Notes: generated by a model from the letters alone, not told the origin. DNA of 64,000 nt from Rheum nobile (GCA_027886185.1 WOAB01000226.1:434001-498000), one strand, 5' to 3'. Shown: positions 44,010 to 56,650, counted from the first letter of the stretch. Numbers and translations: made by a program.

Positions 44010-45835
44010 AATATAAATACTACGCCCTCTATGGTTTTGCTCATATCAAATATTCATCTAAGTCCTCTAATCTTCTCTGATCGGATACTCTCAAGGCTCT
44101 CAATTCTCTCCCAAAGGCTCTCGATTCTCTCGAAAGGTACTATGTTCTTCCTTTCTTGTCTCGATTGATTTTGTTAATTCTTTTTCATTTTGATATGTCT
44201 GTCGTTGATGCTGGAATTTGTTGGCTTTTTGAATCGTTGTTTCTGTCTTTGAATTATCTTGTGATTCACAGGCACGTAGATAAGCATGTGCCTAAGGACC
44301 CACCAAAATTTTGGGCCCAATATTTTTCCGGCCCATTACTTATTTTAGATGTTATACTTTTTTTCTTCCTTTTTATATATTTCCAGCCTTTAATTAATTA
44401 GGCAAATTCGAGAGAGCATGCGCGTCTTCATTTCTTCATCTTTCCCATGGAGTCTCTTCGTCTTCTCCAATCTTCATCAATGTAGTGTGTTTCCCAGATC
44501 TCATCAATCTCATACAACGGTCCAAAAAAATTCTTTATAATGGAACCCCGTTCCTCACAAATTCATCTTCCCCAATCTCCACAACTTCATCTCCTTTCCA
44601 GATTTCTATGGTCGCTGCTCGCACAGACTCATCTTCTCCATCAGTCCATCTCTTCGTCTTCAAATTCATCTTCTTCATCGGGTTGCCGTTCGCTCAGATT
44701 CGGATCGCCGTTCTTCGGACTCGCCAATCTCCATCTGCGCCGACTGCCTCATAGTCTCATACTCGCCGGGGAGTCGTCGAGCGCTCGCTCAAACTGACGC
44801 AAATCTCCAACTCAACTGTAACTCTGTAAGTCTGTATTTACAATTCTTTTCAATTCAATTTAGTTGACTTTGACTTGTATCTGATTTTCAATTTTTGAAT
44901 GAAATTGATTAAATTAGTGATAGTTGTTCAATGTTCATGTTGCCTTGCCGGGAGTTGCCCATTGGGAATTTGTCAATTTGATTAATTAGTGATAGTTGTT
45001 TGTTAATTATTAAGTGCGAATTTGTCAATTGACTCAATTTGAGAGTTGCCGATTTGGGTTAATTGGGTACTTGACCGTACTTCACTAATTAGTGATAGTT
45101 GTTTGTTAATAACAATTTTTTTTTAAATACTAATTGAATTTATGGATTCAAATTAAATTTGTGAAGCCCGTTGTTTGATGGGCTTACCGGTCCAAATTCA
45201 CCAATTTTAGCAGCTCACCCCTCTAACCTAAACCCTCTCTCTCATCTTCCCAGCTCCCAACCTGCCGCATTCAACTTCCCATTTTTTCTTTCCATTTTTT
45301 GCTCTCTCACCGATTCAACTTGCTCTCTCTCACCGATTCAACCCTCACTTTCATCAATTCTCTTTCCTTTTCAATACTTTCAGATCAACAAAATTTCTTT
45401 GCAGATCTAGATCCGTAAAATCGGATCTCAGTTTTCTTAAAAAAAAACCTTTGATGAGAAGATCTAGATCCTACCACCACCACAAAAAATCATTCTCTAT
45501 CACAGTTGTCTTATCACTTTCAAATATGTTAGATCCAATTAATATCATTTGAACATGAAGATCGATTTACAAAACCTGGGATCATTTTTGAGTATCAAGC
45601 GCTTCTAGAAGGAGATCTAGAGACTGAGAAAAACAAAGAAAAACAGGTATGATTTTTTTTTTCGTGAATATTTCCAATCTCTTTCTTTCCTTACGGCTTT
45701 TCTCTCTCTGATCCAAAAAAATAGCTTCTAATATAATTTTTCTATTTATCATGCAAGGGAAACCACTGACTTGATGAGGAGATCGGAAGTGCAAGTGGAG
45801 GGTTGTCCCAAGTTAACATGCAAACCCACCGACGC

Positions 45836-47262
45836 AGTTGATGAGGAGATCTGGAAGAAGAAGTTTCTGGCGAACTCCAGATTCGAGAAATGTAAGCTCT
45901 CTCTCTAGAGATCCCTTAACTGTAAAACCCTAAAAACTTTTGATTGAATAAAACGTCTATATTAATCTATACTTTAGAATCGTTTTATTCTTGTTCACCG
46001 CTTTCATACTTTGGAAAATAATATAATTTCACCTAGATTAACCCATAAGTACATTCTATAATACAGTACAATACTTTGATTCTCTTTTTTTGGGTTTGAG
46101 TATGAAAAATATTCAGATGACTGTTCTTGAGGATTATTTTTCTTCATGTTCTTTGTTCAATATATAAAAGTAATAAAACTAAATGATAAATTGATATTAT
46201 ATGAAAAGGGTATTTTTTTAATTTACTAATTTTAATAGGTTATAACGTAATAACATTAATAATATAAATGGTCTTCTGAATAAAATATATGGGGCGGTAA
46301 AATAAACAAATATGGGCTTTTTGGCCCTTTAGATATGTAATACAACCGACAATATTATCGTCAGCTTATAATGGGCTTCATAATGGACTTGATGAAAATG
46401 TTATTTAATGGGTTAGGCCCAAGGATAACAAATAATAAGTTTAGCCCTTCATATTAGTACAATAGCATACAACCGGGTTCGATAATTTTATATATGTATA
46501 TTTATAACCAATTTTTTATATTTTTTACTGGGCTTTTAACATGCATATAGGCCCAATGACTTATTGGCCTTGTAAAATTAACTGGTTTAATAGGCCCAAA
46601 CACTACATAAAATTAGGCAACCTGCTATGTAAAACACTAAATCGACTATAAGGCCCACATTTAGATAAATTGTACGGATTTAAAACTTGGCCCAATTTAC
46701 ACAAACTTCAAAATATCTAGATATTTTCAAATCTGTCTACAGAGTTCGGATACATCTCTTGTACATTTACCGATGCATACTAAACCTCTCTATTTTCCTC
46801 TCTTTCTTTCTGTGTCCCTTTTAAACCTTACTTTATAATTTTCTTTCTTTTTCAAAGCTTCCAGATCCATCTCTTCCTTTCATCTCTCTCTTTCTCTGTG
46901 ATGAGGAGTTCGGTCCAAGATGAAAAATATTAAGCATGCAAATGACATAGGTGTGTATTCTGTATCTACTAATTATCTTTTATATTATATATATGTGTTA
47001 CTTATAATAAATGTTTCTCTTGTTTAATAACATGCAAATCGATCATGGGCTTTCAGATCCATGGAGGATGTTCTATGCAGCTTCAAAGTCAATAAATATA
47101 AGGACTCTCTCTCTCTCTATGCGTTTTTTGGATCTAATTATTTTTAAACTTTTTTGTCTGCAAGTGTTAAACCAAATATACTTTCCACCAACGAAGGCCT
47201 TCAGATAACAAAAAATGACCATCGAGGAGGAAGTTATGGAGGTCTCCGTACCGCTATCAAGT
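45836..47262 (+). other. Exon-like, non-coding cassettes and TGGGCC-rich region inside Helitron 1
   Basis: Segments such as 45,836-45,905 (TTTCTGGCGAACTCCAGATT) and 47,160-47,262 (CCACCAACGAAGGCCTTC…GAGGAAGTTATGGAG|GTCTCC) have AG..GT-like borders on the plus strand and recur in Helitron 2. Between them, 46,300-46,690 is rich in GGGCTT/GGCCCA motifs typical of plant promoters. No long reading frame passes through. They may be captured host gene and promoter pieces. Confidence 0.45.
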
Positions 47263-47335
47263 AAATCTAAACTTATAAATTATTTCTCTCATGACGATTA
47301 GTCTTAAACTTCTTCTTGATTGATTTTACATAGAT

Positions 47336-47735
47336 TATTATTTTACAAAGAAACTGCATGTTTGGTGTAAATCTGTTTATTTGTTTGATTCTTTTTGTTG
47401 TGAGTATGATATCTATTTTTGGCATGATTTTTTTTATAATTGTTCTTGACATAAAAGGATAGATTGAAGATGAACTAAATACTTAACCTAATATTAAACC
47501 CTTAACTTTTAAACAAAACCCTAAAATGAACTAATATGCACATGTTATGTTATATTGAAATAAAACTACATGTTTGGTGTAAATCTATTTATTTGTTTGA
47601 TTCTTTTTTGTTGTAAGTATGATATCTGTTTTTGGCATGATTTTTTTTTTATAAGTGTTCTTGACATAAAATGATAGATTCAAGACGAACTAAACATTAA
47701 ATCTAATACTAATCCCTTTGAACTATATCAGTATA
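47336..47735 (+). repeat. Tandem duplication, period about 220 bp
   Basis: The stretch starting TGTTTGGTGTAAATCTGTTT near 47,359 recurs near 47,570 with a few changes. It includes GATATCT(A/G)TTTTTGGCATG and TGTTCTTGACATAAAA. A related copy is also in Helitron 2 near 51,690. Confidence 0.8.
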
Positions 47736-47987
47736 TATGTCAACATAGACATTCAATATTAGTAGATACATGCTCTAGCTTTATTAACTATTGCATTATT
47801 TGAAAAAAATGGTTCTGAATTATTACCTTGTAACTGCGTCCTGAATTTCCTGAATAAAACTGAAACAAAGAAAATAAATCAATATCAGTTTTGTTTGAAG
47901 TGTTGATATCTGGATTTTGGTGAGGATTGTTTTTACTTGTGTATGAATTCTGGATTTGATGGGGAAATCATTGTATATCTCTATCTC

Positions 47988-48049
47988 TCTTCATCTATAT
48001 CTCTTGTTTGCGAGGGTTAACCCTCGCAAACAAGAGATATAGATGAAGA
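47988..48049. repeat. Perfect 62-bp palindrome without spacer
   Basis: The arms 47988-48018 and 48019-48049 are exact reverse complements, 31 bp each, centred on GGGTTAACCC. The arm contains CATCTATATCTCTTGTTTGC. Such a sequence can form a hairpin or cruciform and is normally unstable in genomes. It lies inside Helitron 1. Confidence 0.95.
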
Positions 48050-49375
48050 CATTAAAAAGACAAAAAGCAAGATAACGTTGAAATCTTTAAATCATGAACA
48101 CAATTTCTATATCAATAATGTTTTATACTGTGTAATTATTCTAGGAATAGTGCCGTCTCGGGAAAGACATTAAAAAGCAAGATATAAAATTACGCAGGAG
48201 ATGAACAAAATGTAATGAAAGACATATATTTGGGTGAAATTGTAATGAGATGAACAAAATGTAATGAAAGACCTGTATAATCAATATCAGTACATGTAAT
48301 TTCTGGGTTAAAGACAAAAAGTTTGGGTGAAATTGTAATGAAAGACATTTTTGCAGTTCAATGAAAGACAAACAAAAAGGTTTGCTACCTGATAAATAGG
48401 TCAAAACCGTCTTGTTGTTTGTATTGAAATATCTAGTTGTTTATACTGAAACTGAATGAGAGCCTGTAAATATATAGCAGCACAAATAGTGTCATTGATT
48501 CTGTCATATTCTGCCATATATTTTAAGTACCAGATCGTTTTAAATTTTTGGAAACATAGATTTTCAGTGCCATATATTTTACCATATATATTCTGTTATA
48601 TTCTGCCGTTTATTTATTGCACATATTTTTTATTCTGTAATATTTTGCCATGTTTTCATTTGGAAAATTGTAGATTCTGTGTCATATATAATGTTATATA
48701 TTTTTTGTGATATCCTTTGATATTGTGCCATTTATTGTGCAGATATTTTATATTCTAAAATATTATGTCATGGTTGTTTATGGACAGGTTCATACCAGCT
48801 TGATTTGCAGAATTTGTGCGCTGAGACTACAATTGCATAATTTGTGTATTTGTGTATTTTTCAATCCACTAATTTGTATTATTCAGTTTTATGCTGTTTT
48901 GTTTCTGGTTCGGGTTTATCCTTCAGGTTTTAATATTGCACATGTTTAGTCTTTTTACAATGTGTTGTTTAGATTTTGGAAGTTTTATGCAGGTGTATTT
49001 AAGTTTTTTGCATGTGTAAAGTATTGTTTTTTCAGGTGTGGAGTTTTTTGCATGTGTAAAGTACTGTTTTTTCAGGTGTGGTGTTAGTTTAGGGTGATTT
49101 GTTTATGCCTGCTTTTTTGCATGTTAAGTTATTATCATGTTAATTTTTTATAATATTTTTTGCACACGATTTTGATTTTATTACAGTTTGTATGAAGCAT
49201 TTTCATGCAATATTCTATTATTTTAGGTATAAAATCTTTTGAGTATATTAATTGGATAATTTTTATAAATTAGAAGAGAATTTAATTGGATAATTTTTAG
49301 AAAGATTGACAATATACGAAAAAGGGGAATTACTGGCAAATCGTTCTGAAAAAGGTTGAGATACTATTTTAGCTT

Positions 49376-49486
49376 GACACGTGGCGAAAGTAATATCATT
49401 GTGACACATGGCATCGAAAATTCCGGGTGCAATATAGGGGCGCGTACTGTGCAGTTGAGATACTGCTTTAGTTATTATATAGTAGA
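49376..49486 (-). repeat. Helitron 5' terminal segment (copy 1)
   Basis: These 111 bp match 54,080-54,191 closely: ACACGTGGC, GGCA(T/C)CGAAAATT, GGGGCGCGT and the terminal TTAGTTATTATATAGTAGA. They mark the 5' end of each Helitron on the minus strand. Confidence 0.85.
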
Positions 49487-49494
49487 TTAAATAT

Positions 49495-49505
49495 GTGCCT
49501 TGCAC
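49495..49505 (-). other. 3' terminal hairpin of Helitron 2
   Basis: GTGCCTTGCAC on plus forms a perfect 4-bp stem with a 3-base loop, extended by GG outside, at the expected distance from the inferred end. Confidence 0.6.
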
Positions 49506-51203
49506 GGAGAATTTTCTATAAATATACATATCTAGATAGCATTGACTATAAATATACATATCTAGATACAATATTAGAATTTTTATTAAAAAAAAGATAC
49601 AATATTAGAATACATCCCTTAAAGCCCTTTACGTAAAAGAAGTTGATCTTATGGGCCGAATTATCATTACACGTTAAGAGCCTAAAACAATGAAGCCCAT
49701 TAGGTTCAGTTCATCCTCGCCAGACAAATTGAAAATATGGCCCATTACTTAGCCCAAATACATATATGCTTGTCCTCACCAAACAGAAAACAAATTGGCC
49801 CATTAAAGCCCAAGTATAGAACAGCAGCAGCTTAAGCATAAAAAAAAACCTAACGCCTAATGTGATTCTCATTTGTCGGCGCCGCTTACCTTGCCACTTC
49901 CAAAACTCTCTCTTTCTTTGCTTTTCAGATATTCTACTTTTCCATTTCAAGATCTAAATCCATGGCGATTTCTATTTTCAAATCAAGGTTCGTGTTTGTG
50001 TTTGTCTTCCTCTTCATCTTCCTCTTTGTATTTCTATTGATTCTGTCAAAACCTCTGAATTTTGACTTGCAAATTTTTCAGATCCAGTTTTAATCTTTCA
50101 AATTGGTCTCATTTTTTGGGGAAAAGTTTCCTTCTGAAAGGAGATTTATAAAGTCATTGAAGAAAAACACTACAGGTATGGCTCTTTGACATCTTAGATC
50201 TGAGATATTTGTTGATAGGTTCTTAGACACCTTAGATCTAATTTTTCTATTTATCCTACAGATGACGAAACCGAGTTGATGTCGAGATCAAAAGTGGAAG
50301 TGTAGGACACACATGGAAAACGACGACGCGATTTCAAAGCAGACATGGATGTAGTTTCTGGCGTATTCCAGATTATCGAAAAGTAAGATTCCCTCTTCTA
50401 ATCCTAATTTGCTTTCTGTTTTAATTCCTAAAAATCCTAAATTTCAATATGGATGAAGTTTTTTGGCGAAAAGTATCACTATAATTTCTCTTTCTATGTA
50501 TTTAGGGTTTCATGTTTGAAATCCGTAATTTGCCTTCTACTAACAAATTGTAAAAAAATTTAAACAAATTTCATTGATTTCGACATGTATTCTGAATTCA
50601 TTGTTCTATTTTTTTTTATTTCCGATAGATCAACAATTAATAATATAGTAAATATCATATATATTCTATGATTGATTTTTGTTTGGTTTTAAGTCCGAAA
50701 AGTTGTCTTAATCTAGATTGTTCTTCATCCAGGTTCTTGTTCATCTATATATTTAAATTAATATAGTAGATTATAATGATTAACATATAAACAATATATT
50801 ATTGACGCTTAATAATATATGTGACACGATATATATATGAGAATCTGACTATAATATATTGGACTTCCGTTGATGGGCTTATTGGGCCATTCTTTTAAAT
50901 AAGTTAATTATATTTTATTTTATAACAAAAACTAAAATACAGAATGGGCTTCTTGGCCCATTACGTTTTTTCAGCCTAATCTACTGTAATATAAGTAGAG
51001 AAAAAATTAATACCGCTTTCTAAACTGTAATGGGCTTTTAGGCCCAAATACAAACTTGCCACATTTATTTTGCCGGCCTAACATATATTTGAGACAAACA
51101 ACACAAGGAGTATTTACTTTTATATGAGCTCATTGGTTAATTTATTAATAACAACAAACAAATATATTTCTCCTTCAGGAAACCTTATTCATTACTATGT
51201 TTC

Positions 51204-51206
<3 letters not shown>

Positions 51207-51277
<71 letters not shown>
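51207..51277 (+). repeat. (TC)n microsatellite, about 35 units
   Basis: An uninterrupted TC dinucleotide run of about 71 bp inside Helitron 2, likely highly length-polymorphic. Confidence 0.98.
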
Positions 51278-51281
<4 letters not shown>

Positions 51282-51489
51282 AAAGTCTGATTTTAGTCAT
51301 TAAATATATGAATCAAAACAATGATTTCTTATGAGTCGTTCTATTCTGGTTATTGATTTTACACTTATGAGTCATTCTATTCTAGTTATCTCAGTTTATC
51401 TCTCTTTGTTTCAGATATGAAGTGTCTTAAATCAAACTTATCTCTTTATCTCTATGTGTATGAGTTTATAAATCAGACTGTTTTGAACT

Positions 51490-52115
51490 TCTTTGTCTTC
51501 TAGGGTTCAATCAAATGCAATTTCAACAACCGAACGTGATCAGATACAAAAAAATAACTTCAAGGAGGAAGTTATGCAGGTATCTCCCTACAATCATGAA
51601 CTAAATATATGCTCATATAAATTCTCTCTCTTTATGTCTTTTATTTAGCTTATTCTGTTTCATTGATTATACATAGGTTGTTGTAGAAATATACTGCATG
51701 TTTGGTGTAAATATGTTCATTTATTTGATTCTTTTTTGGTTAGTATGATATCTATTTTTTGACAAAATGCATGTTTGATATATAATTTGAAGTGTCTTAA
51801 ATCAAACTTAGCTCACTTTAATAGATTGAATAATTTTATTTAGGATTTATGTTTGATATAAATTCGAAATGCTGTAATCATATATTATAGAAATTATCTA
51901 AGTAACTTAAACAAAAATATTCAGAACAACTCTATCTAGTTATCTCAGTTTATCTCTCTTTGTTTCAGATTTTGTGATATCTTATTTTTTCAACTTCTTT
52001 CTCTGCCAGGGTTTAAACCAAATACACTTTCCACCAACGAAAGTCTTCATATAACAAATACAGTCTTGCCATAAAGGATACAAAAAGAAGACCTTCAAGC
52101 AGGAAGTTATGCAGG
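51490..52115 (+). other. Two exon-like cassettes in Helitron 2, homologous to one in Helitron 1
   Basis: At 51,500-51,580 and 52,008-52,113 there are segments with acceptor-like starts (TTCTAG|GGTT, TGCCAG|GGTTTAAACC) and donor-like ends (AAGTTATGCAG|GTATCTCCC). Helitron 1 has the same at 47,160-47,262. They contain stops in all useful frames, so they are conserved in layout but not as protein-coding sequence. Confidence 0.5.
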
Positions 52116-52624
52116 TATCTCCCTAACCTTATCAACTGAAAAAAGTGATATAATATCTTTCTGGCTCTGTTTTATTATTCTACTTCTGTTTCATTAATTA
52201 TACATAGATTACCTTTGTTTTAAACTACATGTTGGTGTACATCTGTGCATTTTTTATTTGTTTTTGGGTCAATATGATATCTGTTTGAAATGACTTAAAT
52301 CAATCTTAGGTCATTCATACTGCATGGTAACTACCTGTAACATATAAATTTAGATATCTTTATATATAAAAAAATTATTATGTTTAATGAGTTAAAATAG
52401 GATTCTATAAATACATAATAGTATTTAATAGATTAGTTTGTAATGATATTTTGCATGTAGTATTTAGTATTGTAAAGTTGTCTCACAAACATTGAGCAAC
52501 CCTAAATTAAAAAACTGAACACATATAGATCTAGTTCTAAATGAATATAATGACTATTATACTGTTATTTTCCTATCTGGATAAGTTCATTAAATATATA
52601 CATTGAGGTCATGGTTTAATCAAT

Positions 52625-53320
52625 TTATTATTTATAGGTTCTGAATTACTACCTTGTAACTGATATCATTAAACTGTAGAAAATATTTGCACATAGATCA
52701 TTGAAAGACAAACAAAATATCATTAAATTGTAGAAAATATTTGCATATAGGTTCTGAATTATTACCTTGTAACTGATTTCTGAATTTCCTGAATAATACT
52801 GAAAGACAAACAAAATATCATAATCTGCCAAATGTTAAATATGAATCCATACAAAACATAAACTGAAGTTCTGGTTGGAATGATTTAAGCATTAAAAATG
52901 GTATATGAATCCGTACAAAATATTTGCATATAGGTTCTGAATTATTACCTTGTAACTGATTTCTGAATTTCCTGAATAAAATTGAAAGACATACAAAATA
53001 TCATAATCTGCCAAATGTTAAATATGAATCTGTAGAAAACATAAACTGAAGTTCTGGTTGGAATGATTTAAGCATTAGAAAATATATACAATGAGGTCAT
53101 TGAAAGACAAACAAAATATCATTAAACTGTAGAAAGTATTTGCATATAGGTTCTGAATTATTACCTTGTAACTGATTTCTGAATTTCCTGAATAAAACTG
53201 AAAGACAAACAAAATATCATAATCTGCAAAATGTTAAACATGAATCCGTACAAAACATAAATTGAAGTTCTGGTTGGAATGATTTAAGCATTAAAAATGG
53301 TATAAGGATTACCTCTTAAA
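52625..53320 (+). repeat. Tandem repeat, four copies of a roughly 110-216-bp unit
   Basis: GGTTCTGAATTA(T/C)TACCTTG starts near 52,637, 52,749, 52,933 and 53,149. The full unit includes CTGAATTTCCTGAATAA, GACAAACAAAATATCAT and TGGTTGGAATGATTTAAGC. Helitron 1 has one related copy near 47,811. Confidence 0.85.
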
Positions 53321-54079
53321 TGTATGTATTATGTTGTAGTTTATGTAATTGGTTCCAATGAAAAGCTGTAGATTTATAGACGAACATTTGAATGAGCTGT
53401 AGTGTCTTGTACCACAAGCTTTGGTTGACAAATTTGGGCATATGTTGTAATCGTGATCTTTTGAAATAAAATATATGGCTACATATATTTAATGTGTTGG
53501 CAAGTGATACTATGCCTAATATTATGCAGATCATCTTTATGTCCTAATAATATTCCATGTGTTTATTTTTGGACAGGTTTTTACCAGCACCACAACACTT
53601 TGTTCAGACTGCATTTGCATAATTTGTATATTCATCCATCATAATGTTTGAATAGTTTGGGCCGAAATATGTATTATTGTCAGTTTTTTAGGTGCTTGGT
53701 TTGTTTTTGTGGTTTACTTTTACAGGTTTTAATATGCTCCAGTTTTAGTTTTTGAGCATTGTGTTATATGTTTAGTGTTTGCTGATTTTGCAGGTAAAAT
53801 GCCAGGTTTAATAGATGCCAGTATAGGTTTTATTCGTTTCTTATTGTATTCTGGGCAATTATGCATGCATAGTATTTTTTGGGCAATTAAGATATAATAT
53901 ATTCAAAACATACCATTTTTCTGCCAAAGAAACCACATTTTAGGTAAGACAATATTTATATATTTTTTTAAAAAGATTTTTAATATTTAATTAGTAAAAC
54001 TCTGCTGTCAAATCTGCCTAAATAATACAAAATAGCAAAAGAGTTCTCTCAGTCAAAAGAAACGAATTAATAGTGTGAA

Positions 54080-54191
54080 GACACGTGGCAAACTAATACC
54101 ATTATAACACGTGGCACCGAAAATTATGGGTGCAGTCTCGGGGCGCGTGCCTGTACAGACGCGATTTTGCTTTAGTTATTATATAGTAGAT
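54080..54191 (-). repeat. Helitron 5' terminal segment (copy 2)
   Basis: Matches 49,376-49,486 almost end to end and defines the 5' terminus of Helitron 2 on the minus strand. The flanking base is T at 54,192. Confidence 0.85.
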
Positions 54192-56650
54192 TGATTAAAT
54201 CTAAATCCATCATTGAGTCGTCCGCAAATTAGTAAGATTTGACTCCTAAAATACTCAAATCCATGTCGATTTAATTTCTGAAGCAACAACTTGTTTTCGA
54301 CCTTAAGAATTCAAATCGGAATGGTTCGAGTATGGATTTGATTGTTTTAGGAGTCGAATTCTACTAAGTTGAGGTCAATAAATATAATGATGAACTTCGA
54401 TTTGATCAATTCGAACGAAATGATACGGATATGGAAAAATTCGGTTACAAAGTGAACAAACCAAAACCTTAAAGGTACCAACTGGAAAAAACTTAATCGT
54501 GGGACATCAACAGGAATAACCCTAAACTCAGAGGCACTAACAAAAATTTTAAAAAAAAATCCGACAAAAAAAAAATGTTATTGTCGTTAATCTTTTTATA
54601 TATATACTCCATATAGTTATGGATCAAAAGGAAAAAAAATCAGCTTTTCATCTATATTTATATTTATCTATATATCTATATATCTATATTTATATTCTAT
54701 ATATTATTACTAAAGCCATAATTATCTCTCCTATGTGTAATGCATCCAAGTATGTCACATATTCACTCTTATTCTATTTACAATTTATTTTATATTTTAT
54801 TTATACAAATTTCCTAAATCATCACCCCAAAATGTTTCCCATTATACATGATTATATATATTTTTTTTCTTACACATACTCTAACTTCAAATTATGTTAA
54901 TTTCCTTAATTGGTATCCACGAATTAATATTCTTTTTACTTAATAGAATAATTTTTATTAATAAAATATGAAATATATTACTTTCCTTTTACAGATTATA
55001 TGTGTCACATACTTAATTAGTATCCATAATATAATATATATGGCTCTATTCAGTAATTAATATTGATATTTATGCTGATGATGATACTTAAATTTGATGT
55101 TAAAATTGTGTACTTAATTTATGCATGTATGTTCGATAAATAGTACTTATTAATACTTTTTTTAAAGAATTTTTATACCAAAATGACCTTGAATTTTTTG
55201 AAAGTTCAGTTGCACGTGATTTCATTAAATCCTATCTTTCCAACATCACGTGAGATGCACGTGGTTCATTTCTCATCTCCATTTCAATTAGAACCCGATG
55301 TTTTTTGGCTTCTTTTTTCCTCTGTTAGCAACAGTGCAGCACAAGCACGAACCTTAGCTCCTTCTCGGCCACAGCAGAGCATCTTCATCCCCAGTGGGTG
55401 GCGCTATCTAGGAGGCTTGTCGTGCACGTCGCCGGAGGCATTCGTGGTCGCGTCGTTGTTGGAAGGCCGGCCGTTGCGACTTTATTCTGTTGACGAACAA
55501 GGTAATTTCTTTGTTCTTGCTTAGTTAGGCCAGATGGAGAGGAAAATGAAATGTTTTACATGTGGTAATTGGGGCTTGTTGTGCTTAATCTCTCCATAGT
55601 GTCCACTAGTTAATTTAGGGCTTGTTGTGCTTGGATTTGGCAGAACAAGAGAATTCATGGCGATGTTGGAACAATGGCGTTTTTGAACTACAAACTAGAG
55701 AAAAAACACTTGTCATATATATTCACAAAGAGAAACAAAATAGATTAAAAATCGCAACCACATAAACCAAAAGGCAAACTAATTCAACAGGAATAGATCA
55801 AAAGATTTCAATACAACCATTAAAGAGGGGTGATTGACTGTTAACATTATTTCATGTTATACAGAGTGTGTCTTTTGTATTTTTGGATATAAGGGTGATT
55901 TTTTATAAACATAAACACTAAGGGTGGTTTCCTATATTTTAACCAAATTAAGGATTAACCATGGGGTCTCTCCGGAAATTCTTTAATGTGGAACTTATAC
56001 TTATTATAACTTTTCGAAGAACATGGTTGCAAAGTGCGATATTTCTCTTCTTGAATTAGAAGAGAATACACAAGAGAAACTCATATACTAGAAACTTATA
56101 TGTGCTCTCTCTAAGGATAACAAATGGGTGTATGAGTTCTCTGTATACTGATTTCAGAGTAATTGTAGGAAATTAAAGAGGAAGCCTTTTGTCTTTGATT
56201 CACTCGAGAAGAAGTACAACAAACAACCATCCTAGCTAAAATCATAGAGGAGACTCTTATTTGATCGCATAACGTGCGCTTTCTCTGATATTCTTCATCC
56301 CAACACATGTATCAACACATGGCGTACATACAAGATGAATATGCTTCTCTTTCACTGCAACCAGGACATAATCAGGGAAGAGCTATTGTTTGTGATGGTT
56401 AGCCAGGAAAAGCAGGCCAAGAGAGTGTCGTCTCAGAAGGTGGTTGGATTAGATTGCGATTGGCTAGAGTTAGAAGAAGACATGAGATAGTCTTCAAGGA
56501 AATAGAGGAGGTTCTGATCAATAACCTCGTGGAGGAGATAGTAAGCATGGAGTTATTGATCTAAATAGTGTCCTATTCATTTCATGCATGTAGGTATTCT
56601 TTGTATGTTGATCATTTTTATATGAAAGTATGAAGAGAGTCAATAGTCTT
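54192..56650. other. AT-rich intergenic region without a convincing gene
   Basis: It contains TATCTA-rich simple sequence (54,654-54,700) and, within a low-GC surrounding, a GC-richer island at about 55,260-55,500. Short reading frames exist on both strands (for example 56,111-56,308 minus), but none shows a family motif. No RNA gene was recognised. Confidence 0.5.
55183..55524 (+). other. Orphan open stretch of 113 codons in a GC-rich island; gene status doubtful
   Basis: From ATG 55183 to TAG 55522. The second half (SGWRYLGGLSCTSPEAFVVA) lies in the GC-richest 250 bp of the region and has codon-like composition. The first half is AT-rich and not protein-like. GACGAACAAG|GTAATTTC near 55,500 could be a splice donor, so this may be one exon of a lost or captured gene. 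I do not recognise the family. Confidence 0.2.

Larger units (their letters stand above)
42530..49486 (-). mobile_element. Non-autonomous Helitron 1, about 7.0 kb, minus orientation
   Basis: On the minus strand the 5' end is TCTACTATATAATAACTA (from 49486). The 3' end is an imperfect hairpin (CCCGTGT-AAA-ACACAAG) followed 7 bases later by CTAG at 42533-42530. The dinucleotide outside is A at the 5' side and T at the 3' side, matching Helitron insertion between A and T. No Rep or helicase coding sequence is visible. The interior is AT-rich and contains TGGGCC-rich stretches, exon-like cassettes on the plus strand, a MITE, a tandem duplication and a large palindrome. The 111-bp 5' terminal segment is shared with Helitron 2. 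Confidence 0.75.
49487..54191 (-). mobile_element. Non-autonomous Helitron 2, about 4.7 kb, directly adjoining Helitron 1 head-to-tail
   Basis: The minus-strand 5' end TCTACTATATAATAACTA is at 54191. The 3' end at 49487 has the hairpin GTGC-AAG-GCAC (49505-49495) followed by TTAA, one change from the usual CTRR. It abuts the 5' terminus of Helitron 1 with no intervening base beyond the junction. No Rep/helicase gene is seen. The interior has TGGGCC-type promoter motifs, a (TC)n microsatellite, exon-like cassettes and a 184-216-bp tandem repeat. The exact 3' limit is inferred. Confidence 0.7.

Noticed and set aside
54654..54700. TATCTA-rich stretch as a promoter.
   Set aside because: Simple-sequence AT repeat with no gene downstream in either direction within a reasonable distance.
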